From NCBI RefSeq assembly GCF_900215355.1, contig NZ_OBEA01000002.1, positions 372,001 to 436,000 of the forward strand: a stretch of DNA of 64,000 nucleotides, written 5' to 3'. This DNA comes from Pseudooceanicola antarcticus (GTDB lineage: Bacteria; Pseudomonadota; Alphaproteobacteria; Rhodobacterales; Rhodobacteraceae). The first letter of the stretch is position 1. Each line of letters begins with the position of its first letter. Both the position numbers and the translations under genes were made by a program. Below the pieces are notes generated by a model, which ran no database searches, was not told the origin of the DNA, and was given only the letters and a program-made list of their open reading frames with translations. Of this stretch, positions 15,887-24,257 are shown piece after piece.

Positions 15887-16850
15887 CGGTTCGGCCTTCT
15901 TCTGCCGCGAAACAGGCGACGCGGCGGTTGTGGACTTTCGCGCTGCGCTGCGGGCGTTCGGCCTTGCAGCGCTCGAAGGCCAGCGGACAGCGCGGGTGGA
16001 AGCTGCACCCCGAGGGCGGCGAGACCGGCGAGGGGACCTCTCCGCCCATGGGGCTACGGTCGCGGCGCGGCGCTTCGAGATCGGGGATCGTGTCGAGCAG
16101 CAGCCGGGTGTAGGGGTGCAGCGGGTTGGCAAAGAGATCGGCCGTCGGCTGGATCTCGACGATGCGGCCCAGGTACATCACCGCGATCACATCGGCCATG
16201 TGGCGCACCACGCTCAGGTCGTGGCTGATGAAGAGATAGGTAAGATCCATCTCCTTCTGCAGCCGCTTCATGAGGTTCAGCACCTGCGCCTGAACCGAGA
16301 CATCCAGCGCCGAGGTCGGCTCGTCACAGACCAGGAACTCGGGCTCGCCTGCCAGGGCGCGGGCGATCGAGATGCGCTGCCGCTGCCCCCCAGAGAACTC
16401 GTGCGGGAACTTCAGACCATCGGCGGGCGCCAGCCCCACGGTGCGCAGCAGCTCGTCCACGCGGGTCGAGACCTCGGCTTCGGGCGTGTCGGGCCTGAGC
16501 GTCCGCAGCGGCTCGGCGATGATCCGGGCCACGCGCCAGCGCGGATTGAGGCTGGCAAAGGGATCCTGGAAGATCATTTGCAGGCGATCCCGGTCGCCAT
16601 GGAAGCGGATGCTGCCGCCCGAGGGCGCATGCAGCCCGGTGACCAGCTTGGCGATGGTGCTCTTGCCGCAACCCGACTCGCCGACCAGCGCCAGCGTCTG
16701 GCCGCGCTGGATGGTGAAATCGACGCCATCGACGGCCCGCAGGGTCTTGCGCGGCTTGCGCTCGATCAGCCGGTTGAGCCAGGGGGCAGAGACGTCGAAC
16801 CGGCGTTCCAGCGCGTCGACCTCGAGAATGGCATTGGGGCGCAGGGTCAT
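15876..16850 (-). CDS. Dipeptide/oligopeptide-type ABC transporter ATP-binding protein, DppF-like
   Basis: The 324-residue ATPase has Walker A GESGCGKST, signature FSGGQRQR, Walker B FLVCDEPTSALD and the C-terminal cysteine-containing extension (CSFHPRCPLAFERC) typical of OppF/DppF, which often binds an iron-sulfur cluster. It pairs with the DppD-like ATPase whose stop it overlaps by four bases. The system imports a peptide-like or small heterocyclic substrate; the associated hydrolases argue for the latter. Confidence 0.9.
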   Translation of the reverse strand: MTLRPNAILEVDALERRFDVSAPWLNRLIERKPRKTLRAVDGVDFTIQRGQTLALVGESGCGKSTIAKLVTGLHAPSGGSIRFHGDRDRLQMIFQDPFASLNPRWRVARIIAEPLRTLRPDTPEAEVSTRVDELLRTVGLAPADGLKFPHEFSGGQRQRISIARALAGEPEFLVCDEPTSALDVSVQAQVLNLMKRLQKEMDLTYLFISHDLSVVRHMADVIAVMYLGRIVEIQPTADLFANPLHPYTRLLLDTIPDLEAPRRDRSPMGGEVPSPVSPPSGCSFHPRCPLAFERCKAERPQRSAKVHNRRVACFAAEEGRTDVQ

Positions 16851-17842
16851 GCGGCTTCTCCGGGGTTGAGGGTGGTTCCGGCCTGCGCCAGCCAGCAGGC
16901 TGCGCCGGCGGTTTCGCCGCTTTCGATACGCGGCACCTCGGCCCGGCAGCGCGGCCCCGCATGGGCGCAGCGCGGGTTGAAGGCGCAACCCGGCGGGATC
17001 GCGTTGAGCCGCGGCATCGAGCCGGGGATCATCTGCAATTCCTCCACGTCCTTGCGCAGCGACGGGATCGAGCCCATGAGCCCCACGGTGTAGGGGTGCT
17101 GCGGACGCCGCACCACGTCTTCGACGGCGCCGATCTCGGCCAGTCTCCCGGCATACATCACCGCGACCCGGTCGGCGGTCTCGGCGATCACGCCCATGTC
17201 ATGGGTCACCAGCATCACCGCCGTGCCCCGCTCGCGGCAGAGGCGTTTCAGCAGCGCGGTGATCTGCGCCTGGATCGAGACGTCGAGCGCGGTTGTCGGC
17301 TCGTCCGCCACGATCAGTTCCGGCTCGGCGCAGAGCGCCAGGGCGATCACGATCCGCTGCCGCATCCCGCCCGAGAACTGGTGCGGATAGCTGTCGATGC
17401 GTTCCTCGACCGCCGGGATGCCCACCTCGCGCATCAGCTCCTTGGCGCGCTCGCGGGCTGCGGATTTGTCGAGGTCGGTGTGCAGGCGGATGGTCTCGAC
17501 CAGCTGGTCGCCGACCCGGAACAGCGGGTTGAGCGAGGTCAGCGGGTCCTGGAAGATGGCCCCGATCCGGCGGCCGCGCACCGCCTGCATGGCGCGGTCA
17601 TCGAGGTTGTCGATCCGATCACCAGATAGGTGGATGGTTCCGGCGGCAATGCGCCCCGGCGGCTCGAGCAGGCCCAGGATGGACATGCCGGTCATGGATT
17701 TTCCGGCACCGGATTCACCGACCATGCCCAGGATCTCGCCGCGCCGGATCTGCAACGAGATGTCATCGACAGCGGTCAGCACGCCCTTGCGGGTGGGAAA
17801 TTCGACGCGCAGGTTCTGCACGTCGAGAACGACATCGCTCAT
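16847..17842 (-). CDS. Dipeptide/oligopeptide-type ABC transporter ATP-binding protein, DppD-like
   Basis: The 331-residue ATPase has Walker A GESGAGKSM, signature FSGGMRQR, Walker B LIVADEPTTALD and a C-terminal Cys-containing tail (GCAFNPRCAHAGPRC). It is the DppD/OppD half of the ATPase dimer. The gene overlaps the preceding amidohydrolase and the following ATPase by four bases each, indicating strong translational coupling. Confidence 0.9.
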   Translation of the reverse strand: MSDVVLDVQNLRVEFPTRKGVLTAVDDISLQIRRGEILGMVGESGAGKSMTGMSILGLLEPPGRIAAGTIHLSGDRIDNLDDRAMQAVRGRRIGAIFQDPLTSLNPLFRVGDQLVETIRLHTDLDKSAARERAKELMREVGIPAVEERIDSYPHQFSGGMRQRIVIALALCAEPELIVADEPTTALDVSIQAQITALLKRLCRERGTAVMLVTHDMGVIAETADRVAVMYAGRLAEIGAVEDVVRRPQHPYTVGLMGSIPSLRKDVEELQMIPGSMPRLNAIPPGCAFNPRCAHAGPRCRAEVPRIESGETAGAACWLAQAGTTLNPGEAA

Positions 17843-19302
17843 GGCATGGCCCTTTCGTAGCTGGGGGTGAAGATCCGGCTCACCGACGGGTGGCCGGCGG
17901 TGCGGTCAGGGTATTTCGAGATCAGCCCGTCGAACTGCGCCTGGGCGCGGGCGGCGTCGCAGGCCTCGTCGATGCCGGGGATCACGCCATCGGCCATCAC
18001 CTGGCGACCGTCGATGAAGACATCGCGCACGTCGCGGCCCGAGGCAGAGGTCATCAGCGTCTGCACCGGGTCGGGGGTCTGCAAGCTGCGGCGCAGGTCG
18101 ATCACCGTGATGTCGGCCTTCGCGCCGGGGGCGAGGCGGCCAAGATCGGGGCGGTTCAGGGCTGTGGCGCCGCCCAGGGTGGCCGCGTCGAACATCTCTT
18201 CGGAGCGGATCGCCCCCACGCCCTCGGCCAGCCGTGCGGTCATCATGCCGATCTGCATGTTGAGGATCATGTCGGCGGGATGGGTGTCGGTGCCGAGGCC
18301 GATGGTGATGCCCCTGGCGCGGACGCCGGGGAAGCTCTTCAGCATCCCGCCATGTCGCGCGGCGACCAGCGGGCAATGCACCAGCGTCGCGCCGGCCCCG
18401 GCGATCAGGTCGAACTCTGCCTCCGTCGCCTGGGTGCCGTGGGGCAGCAGCCAATTGCCGCGCAACACCCCGATCCGGTCCAGCCATTCGATCGGCGCGC
18501 AGCCGTGTTGCTCGCGCACCAGGCGCAGTTCCACCGGCGACTGGCTGCAATGCTGGCGCACCGGAGCGCCCATCTCGGAGGCGATCTCGGCGGTGCGCTG
18601 CAGCAGGGTCTCGGTGCAGGTCTCGATGCGGTCGGGGGCGAACATCGCCCGGATGCGGCCGCCCGCGATCCCGTCGATGCGCCGGGCAAAATCGGCCGCA
18701 TCCGCCAGGCCCTGCAGCCCGCGCGGTTCGTCGTAGATCGCGCGGATATTGCCCGCCTCATCCGTCACCTGCCCGCCGGTACGATAGGCCGGTCCCAGGT
18801 AGGCCCGCAGGCCGAGGTCTTCGGCGGCACTGGCGGCGGCCTCGAACTCGGCAACCGTCTCGCCCCATGCGCGGTAGAAGAGCGAGGCGATGGGCAGCGC
18901 CGTGGTGATGCCGTTGCGGATCAGTTGCGCGAAGGCGTGGCGTTTCTGGAAGGCCAGCTCCTCGGGCCCGTACATCTCGTAGGGACCGCGCGCGATGTAG
19001 GTTTCCGGCCAGACCCGCCCCGTCTTCCAGGCGGGGCCGTTGTCGTAGCCCAGGATGGTGGTGTCGAGATCCGAGAGCGCATCGAGGTCGATGAAACCGG
19101 GCGAGATCACCGCCTCGCCATAGTCGATCCGCCGCGCCACCTCGCCCTCGAAGGAGGCGCCGACATGCAGGACATCGGTCCCCTCGAAGACCACCACGCC
19201 GTTTTCGTGAACGACGTGGCGGCCATCGCGGTGGCCGATCACCCAGCGGGCAGAGAGAAGCGTCCGGCCCTGCATCGCGTCCTCCATCGCGTCCTCCATC
19301 AC
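17839..19302 (-). CDS. Amidohydrolase-superfamily protein (chlorohydrolase/ATZ-TRZ type) lacking HxH
   Basis: This 487-residue protein follows the ATZ/TRZ-chlorohydrolase pattern: beta-sandwich start, TIM barrel with His250 (VRQHCSQSP), His287 (PHGTQAT) and Asp338 (GTDTHPAD), and a C-terminal sandwich. At the first strand, where the family has PGxxxxHxH, it reads PGFIDLDALSDLD, so both histidines of the HxH pair are missing. It may bind metal differently or be a non-classical member. It lies between the CodA-like hydrolase and the ATPases, each with a four-base overlap. The start is ambiguous: a repeated MEDA block gives ATGs at 19302, 19299, 19287 and 19275, and the last has GGAGGA just upstream. 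Confidence 0.8.
   Translation of the reverse strand: MMEDAMEDAMQGRTLLSARWVIGHRDGRHVVHENGVVVFEGTDVLHVGASFEGEVARRIDYGEAVISPGFIDLDALSDLDTTILGYDNGPAWKTGRVWPETYIARGPYEMYGPEELAFQKRHAFAQLIRNGITTALPIASLFYRAWGETVAEFEAAASAAEDLGLRAYLGPAYRTGGQVTDEAGNIRAIYDEPRGLQGLADAADFARRIDGIAGGRIRAMFAPDRIETCTETLLQRTAEIASEMGAPVRQHCSQSPVELRLVREQHGCAPIEWLDRIGVLRGNWLLPHGTQATEAEFDLIAGAGATLVHCPLVAARHGGMLKSFPGVRARGITIGLGTDTHPADMILNMQIGMMTARLAEGVGAIRSEEMFDAATLGGATALNRPDLGRLAPGAKADITVIDLRRSLQTPDPVQTLMTSASGRDVRDVFIDGRQVMADGVIPGIDEACDAARAQAQFDGLISKYPDRTAGHPSVSRIFTPSYERAMP
19274..19297. repeat. 12-bp tandem duplication at the 5' end of the amidohydrolase gene
   Basis: ATCGCGTCCTCC occurs twice in a row followed by another ATC. 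On the coding strand each unit supplies GGAGGA and an ATG, so the duplication creates alternative start codons with their own ribosome-binding sites and adds MEDA to the protein. Confidence 0.8.
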
Positions 19303-20489
19303 GGGGCCTCGATGACGCAGGCGCCATCGCGGGCGATGACGGCACCGCCCTTCAGCACCAGCTTGCGCGGGGCGTGATTGACGATTGCCTCGGCCAGGGT
19401 TTCGCCCTCGACCAGCAGGCAGTCGGCGCGGCAGCCCAGGTCCAGGCCATAGCCCTCGGCGCCCATGATCGCGGCTCCGCCGAAGGTGCAGATGTCCAGC
19501 GCGAGTTCGACCTCGTCATCGCGGCGCAGGTTGTTGCGCATCCCGATGTGCATGGCCTTTTCCAGCATGTCCGAGTTGCCATATGGGCCCCAGGTATCGC
19601 GGATGCCGTCACAGCCGGCGCCGGTCAGGATGCCAAGCGCATGCAGCTCCTTCACCGCGGGCACCGGGGCGGAGGCCGGTGCGGTGGTCAGGATGTGGAT
19701 GCGGGTCTCGGCCAGCTTTTCCTGCAGGCCCGCCACATAGGCGCGGTCCACCGCGCCAAGGCAGAAGGCGTGCGAGATCGACACCATGCCCTGCATCCCC
19801 AGGGCGACGGTCCGGTCGATGATCTCTTCCATCGAGAACCAGCCAAGCGCGTCACGCTCGTGCAGGTGAATGTCGATGGGCTTGCCGTGTTTCTCGGCCA
19901 GCGCGAAGACCGTATCGAGGTGCCCCTTGGGGTCATGCTCCATGCCGCAGGGGTCGATGCCGCCCACCAGGTCCGCGCCCATGGCCAGGGCCTCGTCCAT
20001 CAGCTCGGCGGTGCCGGGGCGGGTCATCATGCCGGACTGGGGGAAGGCGACGATCTGGATATCCACCATGCCGGCCAGTTTCTCGCGCGTGGCCATGACG
20101 CCTTCGATCCCGGCCAGCCCGTGGTGGGTGTCCACGTCCACGTGACTGCGGATATGGGTGCAGCCATGCGACATGGCGAGGATGGAGTGGCGTTCGCTCT
20201 GGACCTGGGGATCAAGGCCGAGAGAGACCTTCACCTCGCGCTCGTTGTTGATCTTGTCGATCAGCCGAGGCCCTACCTCGTTGCGGTACCACGGCAGGCC
20301 CAGCAGGGACTTGTCGAGATGCGTATGCGCCTCGACGAGGCCGGGGATCACGATGCGTCCGCCGCCGTCGATGACCTCGGCCGCCTCTGCGGGCTGGGCC
20401 ACGAAGACGCCATCGGCGATATGCAGGTCGGTGGCCGGGCCACCCATGGGACGGACGTTCTTGAGGGTCTTGGAAGTCACTGGAATCAC
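19299..20489 (-). CDS. Amidohydrolase, cytosine deaminase (CodA)-like
   Basis: The 396-residue protein has the full cytosine-deaminase-type metal and catalytic set: EAHTHLDKS (HxH), HLHERD (His and the proton-shuttling Glu), SISHAF (His) and GCDGIRD (Asp). Such enzymes hydrolyse cyclic amidines and amides such as cytosine, isocytosine or creatinine-like rings. The start is taken as GTG at 20489, overlapping the permease stop as GTGA; GTG at 20480 or ATG at 20447 are alternatives, and no clear ribosome-binding site decides. The downstream amidohydrolase overlaps it by four bases. Confidence 0.82.
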   Translation of the reverse strand: MIPVTSKTLKNVRPMGGPATDLHIADGVFVAQPAEAAEVIDGGGRIVIPGLVEAHTHLDKSLLGLPWYRNEVGPRLIDKINNEREVKVSLGLDPQVQSERHSILAMSHGCTHIRSHVDVDTHHGLAGIEGVMATREKLAGMVDIQIVAFPQSGMMTRPGTAELMDEALAMGADLVGGIDPCGMEHDPKGHLDTVFALAEKHGKPIDIHLHERDALGWFSMEEIIDRTVALGMQGMVSISHAFCLGAVDRAYVAGLQEKLAETRIHILTTAPASAPVPAVKELHALGILTGAGCDGIRDTWGPYGNSDMLEKAMHIGMRNNLRRDDEVELALDICTFGGAAIMGAEGYGLDLGCRADCLLVEGETLAEAIVNHAPRKLVLKGGAVIARDGACVIEAP

Positions 20490-21442
20490 CGCAGTTTGGG
20501 GTTGAGGGCGTCGCGCAGCCAGTCGCCGATCATGTTGACGGACAGCACGATCAGGCAGAGCTGGATCGAGGGGAAGACCACGATCCACCACAGGCCCGAG
20601 AAGAGATACTGGTTGCCGATCCGAATGAGCGTGCCCAGAGAGGGCTGGTCGGGCGGCATGCCCACGCCGAGAAACGACAGCGTTGCCTCCGACAGGATGG
20701 CGAGGCCGAAGTTCAGCGTCGCTGCGACCATGATCGGTGTCAGGCAGTTGGGCAGGATGTGATGCAGCATGATGCGCCAGGGCTTCACCCGGATCAGCTT
20801 GGCCGCCTGCACGTATTCCTTCTTCGCCTCGACCATGGCCGAGGCCCGCACCGTGCGCGCATATTGCACCCACGAGGGCACTGCGATGGCCACGATCAGG
20901 ATCGGCGCCGCCAGCACGTCCTTGAGGCCCGTGGGCAGCGAGGCACTGGCAATGGCGGTGATCAGGATGGCGATCAGGATGAAGGGCATCGACAAGAGCA
21001 CGTCGCCGACCCGCATGATCACGTTGTCGATCCAGCCGCCGAAGTAGCCCGCCACCAGCCCCAGTGCGAGGCCAACGGCCAGCGCCAGCAGGACGGAGGC
21101 AAAGCCGATGATCAGCGAGATGCGAGAGCCATAGAGCACCGCCGACAGGATATCGCGGCCCTGCGTGTCGGTGCCCAGAAGGTAGGGCCATTGGCCGCCT
21201 GTCTCCCAGATCGGCGGGATCTCAGAGTTCCAGAGCTCCAGCGCGGCCAGGTCATAGGGGTTCTGCGGCGTGATCAAAGGCGCAAGGAAGGCCGTGAGCG
21301 CCACCACCAGCAGCAGCGCGGCGGCAAAGAGCGCCGAAGGATGCGCGCGGAAGGAGTGCCACAGGTCGCTCTCGCGCAATCGCGCCAGACGCGAGGGGCG
21401 GGCCGGGGCCTCGGGCGTGGTCAGGGGAATGGACTTTTCCAT
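20486..21442 (-). CDS. Dipeptide/oligopeptide-type ABC transporter permease, DppC-like
   Basis: The 318-residue permease has about six membrane helices, a periplasmic loop with GTDTQGRDILSAVLYGSRIS typical of DppC/OppC, and the EAA-like loop (VEAKKEYVQAAKLIRVKPWR). The start at 21442 (MEKSIPLTT) has CGGAG seven bases upstream; an in-frame ATG at 21463 overlaps the DppB stop and is the alternative. It forms the channel with the DppB-like protein. Confidence 0.88.
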   Translation of the reverse strand: MEKSIPLTTPEAPARPSRLARLRESDLWHSFRAHPSALFAAALLLVVALTAFLAPLITPQNPYDLAALELWNSEIPPIWETGGQWPYLLGTDTQGRDILSAVLYGSRISLIIGFASVLLALAVGLALGLVAGYFGGWIDNVIMRVGDVLLSMPFILIAILITAIASASLPTGLKDVLAAPILIVAIAVPSWVQYARTVRASAMVEAKKEYVQAAKLIRVKPWRIMLHHILPNCLTPIMVAATLNFGLAILSEATLSFLGVGMPPDQPSLGTLIRIGNQYLFSGLWWIVVFPSIQLCLIVLSVNMIGDWLRDALNPKLR

Positions 21443-21455
21443 CGGGGTCTCCGGT

Positions 21456-22451
21456 TCAGCCATTGCCACGGGCGCTGTCGTCGCGCAGGCGCGGATCGAC
21501 CCAGGCATAGGTGATGTCGACAAGGGTATTCAGGACGACGAAAATCAGGGAAACGATCAGCAGATAGGCGGCCATCACCGGCAGATCGACGAAGGTGACC
21601 GCCTGGATGAAGAGCATCCCCATCCCCGGCCACTGGAACACCGTCTCGGTCACCAGGGCAAAGGCGATCAGGTTTCCGATCTGCATCCCCGTCAGGGTGA
21701 TCACCGGCATCAGGCAATTGCGCAGGGCGTGGCGCCACTGCACGCGCCGGGTGGGCACGCCGCGGGCGCGGGCGAACTTGATGTAATCGGCCCGCAGGGT
21801 CTCTAGCATCTCGGCGCGCACCAGGCGCATCACCAGCGTCACCTGGAAGGTCGAGAGCGAGACCGCGGGAAGGATCAGCGCCGCGCGCCCCGAGGGGGTC
21901 AGCAACCCGGTCGACCACCAGCCGATGTCCACCGTTTCGCCGCGACCAAAGGCCGGCAGCCAGCCGAGCGAGACCGAGAAGGCCAGGATCAGCAGGATGC
22001 CCACGACGAAGCTCGGCAGCGAGACCCCGACGATGGAGCCCAGTTGCAAGGCGTTGGCCAGGCGGCTTTCGCGGTAGACCGCCGTGATCACGCCGGCCGG
22101 GATGCCCACCACGAGCGAGATCACCGTGGCCACCAGCACCAGCTCGAAGGTGGCCGGGAAGCGTTCCTTGATCAGCACCATGACATCCTGCTGGTTGCGA
22201 TAGGACACGCCGAAATCACCCTGCACCGCATTGGTCACGAAGCGCGTGTACTGGGTGACGAAGCCGTCGTTCAGGCCCAGGCGTTCGCGCAGCTCGATAC
22301 GGTCCTGCTGGGTGGCCTGCTCGTTGACCATCATTTCGACCGGGTCGCCGAAGAAGCGGAAGATCACGAAGGCCAGCAGCGCCACCGCCAGCATGACGAA
22401 GACCGCGTTGGCCGTGCGTTTGAGGAGAAAGGCAATCATTCCGTTGTCCAT
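21456..22451 (-). CDS. Dipeptide/oligopeptide-type ABC transporter permease, DppB-like
   Basis: This 331-residue permease starts MDNGMIAFLLKRTANAVFVM, with the RLLxxxP-like N-terminal helix and the family pattern FFGDPVEMMV and RERLGLNDGF. It has about six membrane spans and the EAA loop (LRADYIKFARARGVPTRRV). It lies downstream of the hairpin that follows the binding-protein gene. An alternative start is the ATG at 22439. Confidence 0.89.
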   Translation of the reverse strand: MDNGMIAFLLKRTANAVFVMLAVALLAFVIFRFFGDPVEMMVNEQATQQDRIELRERLGLNDGFVTQYTRFVTNAVQGDFGVSYRNQQDVMVLIKERFPATFELVLVATVISLVVGIPAGVITAVYRESRLANALQLGSIVGVSLPSFVVGILLILAFSVSLGWLPAFGRGETVDIGWWSTGLLTPSGRAALILPAVSLSTFQVTLVMRLVRAEMLETLRADYIKFARARGVPTRRVQWRHALRNCLMPVITLTGMQIGNLIAFALVTETVFQWPGMGMLFIQAVTFVDLPVMAAYLLIVSLIFVVLNTLVDITYAWVDPRLRDDSARGNG

Positions 22452-22472
22452 TCTGATGTTGCGGCGATCGAA

Positions 22473-22509
22473 TGCGCCGGGCCGATCTAGGGGCGATCGG
22501 CCCGGCGCA
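22473..22509 (-). other. Perfect 15-bp hairpin between binding-protein and permease genes
   Basis: TGCGCCGGGCCGATC pairs perfectly with GATCGGCCCGGCGCA around a 7-base loop. It occupies most of the 63-base gap after the binding-protein stop. It lacks a T-tract, so partial attenuation or protection of the upstream mRNA is more likely than full termination. Confidence 0.75.
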
Positions 22510-22514
22510 GGGCG

Positions 22515-24092
22515 TCAGGAGCCCTCGCCCATCCGGGCGAACCAGAGCCGCGGCTTGGCATCGGGGAAGAGCGGCATCTCGGAGACGTCCTCGGTCACCG
22601 CCCAGGCCATGGGCTGCTGGTGCAGCGGGATCATGATGATCTCGTCCTTCACGATCTGCAGGGCCTCGGTCTGCAGCGCCAGCCGCGCCTCGAGATCCAG
22701 CTCGCTGCCCGCCGCGTCAATCAGCGCGTCGAGCTCGGGGTAGGACCAGCCGCCCCAGTTGAAGACGCCGGCATTGCCGTCCTTGGAGTGGAAGATCTGC
22801 AGCAGCGGCGAATAGCTGTCGAGCAGCGGCAGCGTGGCCCAGCCCAGGGTGTAGAGGTCGGTCTTGGCATTCGTCCGCTTCGGCGATTGCACCGCGCGCG
22901 GCGCCACGTCGAGCTTGGGCGACAGGCCAATCCGGCTCCACATCGAGGCGATGGCCTGGCAGAACTGTTCCTCGTTCACCAGCCCGTCGCTGAGGCAGTT
23001 GAACTCGAACTCCAGCCCCTCGGGCACGCCGGCTTCGGCCAAGAGCTTCTTCGACGCCTCGGGGTCGTAGCCCGGCAGGGTGTCCAGCGCCTCGGTATAG
23101 CCCGGAATCGGCGGGGCGATGGTGGCACCGGCATTGCGGGACTTGCCGCGCATCACCTTCTGCTGGATCAGGTCGAGGTCGATCGCCTTGTAGAGCGCCT
23201 CTCGCACCGACTTTTCGACGAAGGGATTCGGCTCGCCCGTGGTCAGGGTCTCGCGGAAGGGGAAACCGATCATCACGGTACGCAGGTCGACACCTTCCAG
23301 CACCTCGACGTTCGGCGCGGCGGCGAGGCGCGGCAGATCCTGCACCGGGGCATCATTGGTGAAGCTGATCTCGCCCGAAAGCAGGGCGGCGACGCGGGTC
23401 GCGGCCGAGTTCACCGGCGTCAGTTCGATCCGGTCCAGATTGTGCTGCGGCTCGTCCCACCAGTCGGCGTTGGTCACGAAGACGGTCTTGGCATCGGGCT
23501 GGCGGCTTTCGACGATGAACGGGCCGGTGCCGTTGGCATTGTAGGTCGCATAGCCCTCGGTGCCCGCGCCCACGTCGGTCGGCATCAGCGCGTCGTTCTC
23601 GGTCATCCACTCGGCGTCGAAGATATGGATGTTGGTCAGGTCGTTGAGCAGCAGCGGATAGGTGCCGTTCAGCGTGATGTCGACGGTGTAGTCATCCACC
23701 ACGGCAGAGCTGACATAGGCCGGCAGGTTGCCCTTCAGCGGCGAGGTCTCGTGGCTGACGCGGGTCAGCGAGGCGACCACGTCCTCGGCGGTGAAGGGGT
23801 TGCCGTTGTGGAAGGTCACGCCCTCGCGCAGCTTGAAGCGCCAGGTGATCTGGTCGTCGAGGATTTCCCAGCTTTCCGCCAGCGCCGGCTCGATCTTCAG
23901 GTCCTTGTTGTAGCGCACCAGCCCTTCGTAGACGTGGTTGAGCACGTTGATGGTGAAGCTGTCGCCGAAGGAATAGGGGTCAAGCGAGCCGATGTCGCGG
24001 TTGGCGCCCCATTTCAGCACGTTCTCGGCCTGCGCCGTGCCCGACAAAGTCGCAACTGCCGCAGTCGCAAGCAGGAGGTGTCGAAGTGTCAT
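22515..24092 (-). CDS. ABC transporter substrate-binding protein, family 5 (DppA-like)
   Basis: The 525-residue periplasmic receptor has a Sec signal peptide (MTLRHLLLATAAVATLSGTA, cleavage after AQA) and the family-5 pattern LKWGANRDIGSLDPYSFGDS, WRFKLREGVTFHNGNPFTAEDV and a conserved C-terminal PLHQQPMAW. Family-5 receptors bind peptides, nickel, glutathione, opines and other compounds, so the family alone does not give the ligand. It is the promoter-proximal gene of the hydrolase operon, divergent from the second GntR regulator, with ATTGGATAC-type sites upstream. Confidence 0.9.
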   Translation of the reverse strand: MTLRHLLLATAAVATLSGTAQAENVLKWGANRDIGSLDPYSFGDSFTINVLNHVYEGLVRYNKDLKIEPALAESWEILDDQITWRFKLREGVTFHNGNPFTAEDVVASLTRVSHETSPLKGNLPAYVSSAVVDDYTVDITLNGTYPLLLNDLTNIHIFDAEWMTENDALMPTDVGAGTEGYATYNANGTGPFIVESRQPDAKTVFVTNADWWDEPQHNLDRIELTPVNSAATRVAALLSGEISFTNDAPVQDLPRLAAAPNVEVLEGVDLRTVMIGFPFRETLTTGEPNPFVEKSVREALYKAIDLDLIQQKVMRGKSRNAGATIAPPIPGYTEALDTLPGYDPEASKKLLAEAGVPEGLEFEFNCLSDGLVNEEQFCQAIASMWSRIGLSPKLDVAPRAVQSPKRTNAKTDLYTLGWATLPLLDSYSPLLQIFHSKDGNAGVFNWGGWSYPELDALIDAAGSELDLEARLALQTEALQIVKDEIIMIPLHQQPMAWAVTEDVSEMPLFPDAKPRLWFARMGEGS

Positions 24093-24137
24093 GTGTCTTT
24101 CCCTTCCTCTGTGGATTGTCTCTGATGGTCGGTCTAA

Positions 24138-24149
24138 ATTGGATACGAT
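24138..24149. promoter_or_regulatory. Candidate GntR/FCD operator A
   Basis: ATTGGATACGAT, an imperfect palindrome matching the inverse of site B, lies 46 bases upstream of the binding-protein gene. With site B, the 10-bp sequences AATTGGATAC (24137) and GTATCCAATT (24192) form an inverted pair about 55 bases apart. ATTG-N4-CAAT is a common operator type for FCD regulators. Confidence 0.6.
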
Positions 24150-24188
24150 GTACTTTGGATTGCACAGAGACTCTCACAGCGCAACAGG

Positions 24189-24200
24189 ATTGTATCCAAT
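24189..24200. promoter_or_regulatory. Candidate GntR/FCD operator B
   Basis: ATTGTATCCAAT (ATTG-N4-CAAT) lies 58 bases before the gntR start codon and is the best copy of the motif. It would allow autoregulation and, together with site A, control of the divergent transporter/hydrolase operon. Confidence 0.65.
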
Positions 24201-24257
24201 TGACGGGCAAAAATGTATGCGCTATCGAATATGCAAATGCGATAGGCAGAGCGGACC

